A stretch of DNA of 63,790 nt, taken from positions 60,182-123,971 of the forward strand of contig CALSCP010000738.1 of NCBI GenBank assembly GCA_943704425.1. The letters run 5' to 3'. This document shows positions 62,066-63,790 of this stretch, in pieces. Positions within the stretch are counted from its first letter, which is position 1, and each line of letters opens with the position of its first letter. Position numbers and translations under genes: made by a program. The stretch comes from Ministeria vibrans ATCC 50519. Lineage: Eukaryota; Opisthokonta; Filasterea. The notes beneath the pieces are model-generated. The model was not told the origin of the DNA. It saw only the letters and a list, made by a program, of their open reading frames with translations, and did not search any database.

Positions 62066-63642
62066 ATGCACGCTGCAACGCTGGCGATTGCGCTTAGCGT
62101 GTGCTTTGCGACGGGTGAGTTCTGTTATTTGTTTTGGGTTTGTATTACGTCGCTTTCCGCTCTACTCTCAGTGCGCCCAGGTGTTATGTAAAGCCCGTAT
62201 AACCTATGCCGGTTTACGCAGCTGCCCGTGGCTTTGAGCGGAATTCCCATCAAACGCGTTTTTTTTTTTTCTCATACGTTTGCGGTTTCGTGTTTGACCT
62301 GAGTCTCGCCCGCAACTACGACGGCTTCACTCGTGCCACAGCCTCGCCCGAACGCCTGCCAGTCCATACGAATCGTCTTGTTATGCCGTCATCCTTGCGT
62401 TTCACCTCCTCGCCTTCCCCACCCTCCGCAGCAGTCGAGAACGTGTCTCTAAAACGTTGTTTATCCTTTCGACAGCGCTCGGCGCCCTCCCGACGCCGCG
62501 CTACCTCTACAACGCCCAGACGCAGTCCTCGACTGCCACCAGTTGGCCATCTACCGGCACCACGACCGGCCGATCCTGGAATGTAAGCCCTGAAGCGACA
62601 GTGTGTGTGCGAAACGCCGTTTTGCGTCGGCTGGATCCGTCTCCAGAACAATCCTGTCGCAATTTGACTTTGCGTCATCTTTTCCTCCTCCTCTGCTTCC
62701 ATTCCCCACCTCCTACACACCCATCGTTGCCCCCTTCAACCCTCTTCGAGACCGTTACGCACCTTTTTTTTTTTTTCTCTCTCTCTCTCTCTCTTGTTCG
62801 AAACACACTGTGAAACGTCCTCTGCAAATTTGTATAGTTTGGCCTGATTCGCCCAGCGCGCCGAACGGGCCAGTCTATGCCGGCATTTGACGGCCTCGAC
62901 CGTGCGTATGACTTTGAGTTCTTCACGTCGACGACCGCATTCCAGAACGGACAGTCCTTCTCGGAGCAGGGCACTCTGCATCAGACGAGTGCGATGATTG
63001 AGGTGGTGGTTCGTCCGGATTCGCTGACGACCACCGGTGCGCAGACCATCTGGGAAACTGGCGGGTACAGCACCACCTTCAACTCTATCCACTCTTCTTC
63101 TCTTCTTCTCTCTTTCTGACCGTCTTTCTCTTTCCTATTTTTGTCTTTGTTGTTTCTTTGGTCTGTGAAGGACAACGCGAGGTGTCGGGCTCTATATCCG
63201 TGGCTCGACCCTATCTGTGCTTCAAACACCTCCCGGTGTTGCTGTGTCGACGACTCTGACGGCCTCCGACATCAGCGGATACGCCCTTGTCACTGTCGCC
63301 ATCGACACTGTGTCCAACAACCGCACTTTGTACGTCAATGGCGAGCGTCGTGCCTCGCTGCCGGCTCCTGGTGCCACGCCTTGGTCTGGTTCTAACGATG
63401 CGGGTCTGGCAAGTACTCGTGGAAACTCGGGCGGTACCAGTGCCTCCTATGGCCGATTCCAAGGCCGCATTAGTCGCATGGCAATCTGGGAAAACACCCT
63501 CTTTACCGACGCCGAAGTGTCGCGTGACTGCGGTCCCGAACTCAGTGTTATCGGTGACTTTGTCCAGCGTGTCTGCACCGGCACAACCTTTAAGAAGACC
63601 TGTACCTTCTCCATCATCAACGGCACCTGCCCAAAACACAAG
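62066..63642 (+). CDS. Secreted LamG-like (concanavalin A-like) protein, 3' partial
   Basis: Four exons are visible: 62066-62114, 62476-62582, 62838-63064 and 63171-63642, phases 1, 0 and 2. The last ends at a gtaggt donor and the gene runs off the window through an (ATT)n intron. The first exon encodes a short signal peptide (MHAATLAIALSVCFAT). Exons 3-4 encode a LamG/pentraxin-like jelly roll: AYDFEFFTSTTAFQNGQSF, MIEVVVRPDSLTTTGAQTIW, VTVAIDTVSNNRTLYVNGER and FQGRISRMAIWENTLFTDAE, the last being the typical G-x-I-x-x-(M/V)-x-(I/V)-(W/Y) strand. A Cys-rich stretch follows (VCTGTTFKKTCTFSIINGTC). Likely the start of a large extracellular or adhesion protein; ligand unknown. Confidence 0.75.
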
Positions 63643-63662
63643 GTAGGTGCAACAGTCATTAT

Positions 63663-63790
<128 letters not shown>

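Overview
This window is nuclear DNA from a eukaryote, almost certainly a unicellular one. Nearly every gene is cut by short GT-AG introns of about 50-150 bp, most with a pyrimidine-rich 3' end. Genes lie on both strands with little space between them. Introns and gaps are packed with simple repeats: (CT)n, (CA)n, (ATT)n and a recurring 20-30 bp motif. Many genes have closest relatives I know from animals: alpha-spectrin, CUEDC1, CABLES, SGSM, TBL2, WDR89, SLC35C1, GILT and ATP13A2. This suggests a protist related to animals (Holozoa or nearby), but I cannot name a species. All gene models were built by eye from reading frames, intron phase and family knowledge.

Layout, left to right: (1) 3' part of a Q-rich protein of unknown function (+); (2) CUEDC1-like (-); (3) acyltransferase-like protein (+); (4) an intergenic tRNA-Ser(UGA) whose 3' half lies upstream of its 5' half, i.e. 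a circularly permuted tRNA gene, at 7367-7458; (5) FHA-RING ubiquitin ligase (-); (6) large helical protein of unknown function (-); (7) proline-rich scaffold-like protein (-); (8) GILT thiol reductase (+); (9) NPPF methyltransferase-like protein (+); (10) GDP-fucose transporter (+); (11) alpha-spectrin whose 5' end is lost at a run of N inside a (CT)n tract (+); (12) ubiquitin-like-domain protein (-); (13) DCP2 (+); (14) TBL2 (-); (15) phospholipase C that stops early in its catalytic domain (+); (16) methylthioribose-1-phosphate isomerase (-); (17) mitochondrial ribosomal protein mS41 (+); (18) RUN-TBC protein, SGSM-like (-); (19) WDR89 (-); (20) SEC24 (+); (21) CABLES-like cyclin-fold protein (-); (22) P5B ATPase, ATP13A2-like (+); (23) arrestin-fold protein with PDZ-like insertions (+); (24) start of a secreted LamG-like protein (+).

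The genes are unrelated housekeeping and signalling functions and form no operon or pathway cluster. Shared themes are vesicle traffic (SEC24, SGSM, the arrestin-like protein), endolysosomal or secretory chemistry (GILT, ATP13A2-like, GDP-fucose import) and RNA metabolism (DCP2, mS41, the tRNA).

The strongest novelty is the permuted tRNA gene. Its acceptor, D, anticodon, variable and T arms all form only when the two halves are joined in swapped order. The flanks of the anticodon-loop break are complementary over 7 bp, and a T10 Pol III terminator follows. Other points of interest are the arrestin-PDZ architecture, the coiled-coil tail on an SH3-less alpha-spectrin, the truncated phospholipase C, and the dispersed repeat motif that has expanded into a clean 14-bp minisatellite in a SEC24 intron.
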